This document shows positions 59,662 to 64,000 of a stretch of 64,000 bases of DNA, in pieces. The position numbers and the translations under genes were made by a program. The stretch is from Todiramphus chloris collaris. Its lineage: Eukaryota > Chordata > Aves > Coraciiformes > Alcedinidae. The stretch covers positions 33,350,893 through 33,414,892 of the forward strand of contig JANVCC010000021.1 in the NCBI GenBank assembly GCA_025345505.1, given 5' to 3'. Positions within the stretch are counted from its first letter, which is position 1; every line of letters starts with the position of its first letter. The notes beneath the pieces were generated by a model. The model had not been told where the DNA came from, did not search any database, and worked only from the letters and a program-made list of their open reading frames with translations.

Positions 59662-62600
59662 CCTGATTGAACATCTTTTGTTCAAGTCCCAGCTCCATTA
59701 AATCTTCCAGACAGAACTTCTTTTGTGGAAAATTTATAATTCCCACTTTCCCCTTTAAAGCAGTAGGTGTCCCTTACATGAGCTATAACTCTTGCATAAT
59801 TGGGCAGCCTAGGACTCCTTCCAAATTTTCTGTGACAGGCATAATTTTTCATGAACACATCTGCCATAAGTTTACAAAAATCTATGAACAATTATCCAAA
59901 AGAAGTAAATCATGATTTATGCAGTGCCTATAAGATATGATAGAGAAAACATCATTTTTTTCTTTTTATCCACAAAATATTTGGTCTGTCAGTTTTCACT
60001 TTAAATACCTCCTAATAATAAATAACATAAACTTCCTTCTGTTATATGTTTCCTCATGCATTACTGGTTTATTGATGAAAATGTATAGTTTCACATGGAA
60101 AACATATGGCCATTTGGAAAAGAGTACTCTATATTACTCCAAAGAAAAGTTTATTCCCTGAATAAACTAATTTTTTCCCATACTGATTTGGCAAGACAAA
60201 AGGTAGGAAGAGATTTTGCTAGCTATTTTGTTATTCATAGGTTTAAGTCAAATATTGGTGCAATCAACATGAACACTCCTGTTGATTTGAGCAAAGAAGC
60301 TGGATTTTTTTTTTCGTGGTGACATCATGGTTAAGATATCAGAAAATAAGTATGTATTTATGGCCTAATTCTTGTATAACCTGTATTGCCTCAAAGAAGC
60401 CTCACTTACTACTTTGGCTTTTGGATCTGCAGAAACTAAGCAACAAATTAACTAGGTGTAACTGAAATGCAAATGAAAACAGGATTTTGGACACTGAGGA
60501 AATTAGTCAAATAAAGACTAAGCTATCTGTATTTGAGATTATAAACTTTTTTGTGACTTTAGGTCCTGGTTTTATACAAGAAAATGAAGGTTAGTGATTG
60601 TTTCAATACTACTATGTCTTATTAGATGTCTTAGTTATCCCCATACTGATACACAGTACTTTGTCCTCCAATGAAAAGGAGGATTATTAAGTATTTGATG
60701 GAGTACTGAGTATCGTATTTAAAGATTAATTTCTACATAGAATTTATTTTTCTTAGATGCTCTAGATCTTTTGGGCAAACTTTGGACTAAATAGAACTGA
60801 ATTAAAGGGGATGAAATGATTGCTAGGGTCAGAGTGAATAAAAGAACAATGAGAAATCTAATGCAGGCAGGAAAGAAGTAAGATCTTGAGAACGAGGAAA
60901 GACATGTGGTAAAGAAACAGTGAAAAAGAAGGGAATCAGTTTGGCTATGATGAGATATGGCAAAATACAAAAGTGGTTTGTGTAGATGTTTTTTGTGAAC
61001 AGATCATAGAAGTGAATGTTAAGAAGCAACAAGGGTGGGGAAGAAAAAGTTGAAACATGAGAAATGTTCCAGCTGAATAAAGTCCCAGCAAAATTGGGAC
61101 TTTACCACAAACTAAAGCTTTTTTCTATAGATGCTACAGAATGTGTGAAAGTACTGTGATCACTTGCAAAATATTGATTTTGGTAAGGATGAAGAAATAA
61201 AATTAGTTCTTGATGATTTCAGTGTAACATAGTTGATAATAAGTAGAACAGGTGAAAAAAAATTTCCCCTATAATAACTAAGGTATGAATTTTGTCATGT
61301 GTACAAATATTCACAAAGTATGAATGCAGGTAGTCAACAGACATATGTAGAGAACTAACAATACTTAGCAGAAGTAGCATAAATTGTTCACTGTATATGT
61401 GCTTACACATACGTTCTACAAAATGTAAAAAATCTATTTTATTATGAGAAGTTGGGAACTAAAATTAGTATTCAAATGTGACCAACCATACAACAGGCCT
61501 AGAGGCACTGACAGACTAGATGTGCCAAGAAGACAGATGCTACCTTTGGAATAATATTTTTCAGGTCTTGGCAACAGGAATCTGTGATGCCACCCAAATG
61601 ATTCCTATACCCTATAAAAGCTGTGTTCTTCAAACAACATACTAGCCATGTTAACTATCCAGATATAGAATAAAAATAGATGAGGGTTAAGATATAAGGA
61701 ATCTATCTGAACTAATCTTACATGAAAAAAAACTTGTACACCCAGTACCGGAGAAAGTTCTTTCAAAATGACACTTAAGTAAAATTCAAGAGGATGGATA
61801 TGTGAAAGTTAAAGATATTTTTCTGTGTGCTCCATAAATCTTGTTTTCTCTTTCTAATACAGTGACATGAATTTCACCCTCTGTCATGTTAATAATAAAT
61901 AGGTTTGAAAACATCAATCACAAATAGCTCTTATGAAGAAAAGACAATGACACATAAACATTGTTTTATGTTATTTTCATGATGAATGACCTCCATTTTT
62001 CCTATAGGAATTTGAGGTCTACTGATTAGCTAGCCACTGGGGTAATGGAAGTTTTGCTCTTACTTCAAGAGACTTGAGATTAGTCAATAAAGCTCTTATT
62101 CTAAGATTTCTCTGGACTTGATTTTTGATATATCTTCATGATCTTTACTGAATATCTCCATGCAACTCAAGGCACAGCAAAACACCACTGGAAATTGAAG
62201 ATAAGGAGCCAGAATATCAGAGAAGGTAAAAATGGTCCAGCTGAAGCAGTGTGAATGGAAGGAGCTTGTTCTTTTCCTTCCCTCCCCCACCTTCTTATCT
62301 CCAGAGCCCAGGAATCCTCATCACAATTTTGATTTGTAAGCTGCATGATCAGTCCCTAAAGCATTTCAGTTCACTTGGCATTTACCTGCTAGTTAAACTG
62401 CTTAAATCAACTTTGGTTTGTTCTTCCTGAAAAGGGTCACAGAGAGCTTAACCAAGAAGCTGAATGGGCAAATCTGAGAGGAGGCAGTGTTGATCCACTG
62501 GGACAGTATGAGGGCTGGGGGTGGCAATTGCTGTTCCTGAAAAATGTGCAGCTGGAAGAACTATAGGGTAAGACTATACCCTGAACTGTATGAGTTGCAT

Positions 62601-62710
62601 AGCAAGAGATGGATACTAAATGAAAGGTAAAAAAATTGGTTTCCAAAGAACTGATAAAATTCAGCACAGAAGTATTTTAGCAGAACTGATTAATCCAATG
62701 ACATCTTTTA

Positions 62711-62803
62711 GTTGTTGTTGATGTTGTTGATGTTGTTGATTACTTACATTTCCAATTTTTTTTTTTTTTTTATTTTTTTATTTTTTTTTTTTTTATTATT
62801 TTG
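62711..62803. repeat. GTTGTTGAT minisatellite followed by T-rich tract
   Basis: Three GTTGTTGAT-type units (62711-62740), then after about 15 bp a T-rich tract with scattered A bases (62756-62803). Confidence 0.85.
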
Positions 62804-63374
62804 TTGTCAGGAAATATACCAAAAAGTCTGGGCACTCTCTCTCTTTCTTATAAAAGCAAGTATGAAAGTATTAAGAAATACTTGAGTTAGTAATAGTCAA
62901 GGAAAAGTATACTTACTACCTGTAAGTATACACTACAAAAGCATTTGTCATTAAAATCAGTATTTAGTGATACTAAGTGGAACTCAGCCTTTCTTGCTCT
63001 AAAAGAGGGTCTTGACCTAGACATGAAGATGAATTCTATTATCTGCAGAATCCACAGCTGGTTTGCACAGTTCTGCATGGGGGTTGTGGAAGAAATTTAC
63101 TTGTGGAAATGAGGAACAACAGGATAGTAAAAATTAGTTAAAACAGTTGAATTTTTCATGGACTGTAATTGCAGAAGATACAACTGCATTTTGTTACCAG
63201 AATTCTCCATTTTCAGCTTGAGTTCTCCCACTCTTTTGATGTGTTCTGGAAAGAAGTCATATGCCTCCATCAATTCTGTACCTTTTCCATGGATAGTTGA
63301 CAACAGCAATAAGAGCTCCCCTTAGATTTATTTTCTAGGACTGATCACACTCAGATTCTACTTGTATATCATGT

Positions 63375-63625
63375 GCTCTAGCATCCTGACTCTCAGTCGC
63401 CTCTGATGGGTGCATTCTAGTGTATCACTATCTGTCTCATACTGGAGAGTCCAATCACAGATCCAGAACTTCAGATGTGGCTTCAAAAGTGGCACATATA
63501 GGCTAAGGTTCACCCTGGACCTCCTTAGATCTGCAGGCTACTCTTCCTAATACAGTCTGTTATGTGGTTGGTTTTCTTCACTGAAGGTCACTGTCCTGTA
63601 AGTATCCACCTTTGTTTCTGATTGT
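63375..63625 (-). mobile_element. Ancient CR1 LINE relic, C-terminal region
   Basis: On the reverse strand this follows the CR1 ORF2 C-terminal segment. TCTGTCTCATACTGGAGAGT (63432-63451) and CCAGAACTTCAGATGTGGCT (63463-63482) match the conserved TACTGGGGAGCCCAGAACTGG / CTCCAGATGTGGCCTCA blocks. TCTTCCTAATACAGTCTGTT (63543-63562) matches the TTCCTAATGCAGCC block. It is highly diverged, with no open frame and no visible 3' tail. It is one of the oldest insertions here. Confidence 0.7.
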
Positions 63626-64000
63626 CTGATTGAAAGCTCAGAGGCATAATTTCCAGAAAGGATGAGCCTAGAGCTCAAAACCAAATAGTTCAAAGGCATT
63701 CTACATAGAATTTTTTTTTTTTAAATGGAAGTCTTGTACTTTTTCTGTCTCTGTTCATCACCTGTAAAATAGTAACACTCCATCTCTCAGGGATACTGCA
63801 AAAACAAATTAATTCATGTTTATGATACACTTACATTCCCCAGAGGAAAATCTCACAAGAAGATAAATAATTATGTCTTTGAAACAACATTTGATTAGTG
63901 TGCAGAAGAGAAAAATGTTGAATAGTTATAAAATATATTGCAAAAACTGCTTGGTAAATGAACTCCATGAATCTTGGATTCTGAATAAGGGACCTTGTGG
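63626..64000. other. AT-rich intergenic DNA, no gene seen
   Basis: A T run occurs at 63712-63722. Nothing else recognised up to the window end. Confidence 0.5.

Larger units (their letters stand above)
59236..63374. other. AT-rich intergenic DNA, about 4 kb, simple repeats only
   Basis: No gene or known mobile element recognised. (AAAAC)n lies at 59637-59661, a 9-bp GTTGTTGAT array at 62711-62740 and a T-rich tract at 62756-62803. Overlapping 60-80-codon frames at 59667-60322, 60719-61032, 62096-62290 and 63097-63309 show no domain I recognise. Confidence 0.5.

Noticed and set aside
59667-60322. Cluster of overlapping 69-82-codon frames on both strands
   Set aside because: No domain, no conserved motif and no splice context. 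Several overlapping frames of this size are expected by chance in a window this long.
63097-63309. 70-codon minus-strand frame with a soluble, protein-like composition
   Set aside because: No recognisable family, no supporting exon signals, and the length is within chance expectation.

Overview
The window looks like intergenic, repeat-bearing DNA from a bird. It is AT-rich, shows no intact host gene, and contains many CR1-clade LINE copies whose 3' ends carry the 8-bp ATTCTRTG-type repeat typical of avian CR1. Several endogenous-retrovirus LTRs are also present. The LTR types fit a perching bird (Passeriformes); that narrower placement is inference from remembered repeat families, not a search.

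Layout. 1-6.4 kb: an ancient CR1-like relic (930-2070) and a 100-N gap inside a poly-T tract (3.6 kb). 6.4-7.4 kb: a minus-strand CR1 with a 220-codon open RT C-terminal segment. 9.4-10.0 kb: a probable LTR. 11.3-11.6 kb: a CR1 3' end. 12.0-12.8 kb: the first solo LTR of 'family A'. 15.3-16.9 kb: a plus-strand CR1 split by a 729-bp LTR of a second type (family B). 20.7-22.7 kb: an old minus-strand CR1. 28.3-29.6 kb: two CR1 copies head to tail. 32.0-32.1 kb: an (AGGGA)n tract with a 10-N gap. 33.0-34.0 kb: a roughly 1-kb LTR of a third type (family C). 36.0-38.3 kb: two more family A LTRs. 40.1-45.4 kb: a nest in which a near-complete plus-strand CR1 is inserted into a minus-strand CR1. 52.5-53.3 kb and 57.9-58.6 kb: the fourth and fifth family A LTRs, the last on the minus strand. 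59.1-59.2 kb: a (CTTC)n to (GAA)n junction hidden by a 10-N gap. 63.4-63.6 kb: a diverged CR1 relic. The rest is AT-rich single-copy-looking DNA with microsatellites and homopolymers.

How the parts relate. Seven LTRs have TG...CA ends. Five have perfect 5-bp target-site duplications (TSDs), counting the family B copy, and two are imperfect or ambiguous as noted per entry. No proviral interior, primer-binding site or gag/pol/env lies beside any of them, so they are read as solo LTRs left by LTR-LTR recombination. The CR1 copies encode, in broken form, an ORF1 esterase-like segment (relic only), an AP-type endonuclease and a reverse transcriptase. None has an intact ORF2. Two nesting events give a relative insertion order.

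I found no CRISPR, tRNA, rRNA, operon or recognisable host exon, and no evidence for a new biological system. The most useful observations are the TSD-supported solo LTR cluster, the two nested insertions, a CR1 that has lost its 3' rather than its 5' end, and three assembly gaps placed in simple repeats.
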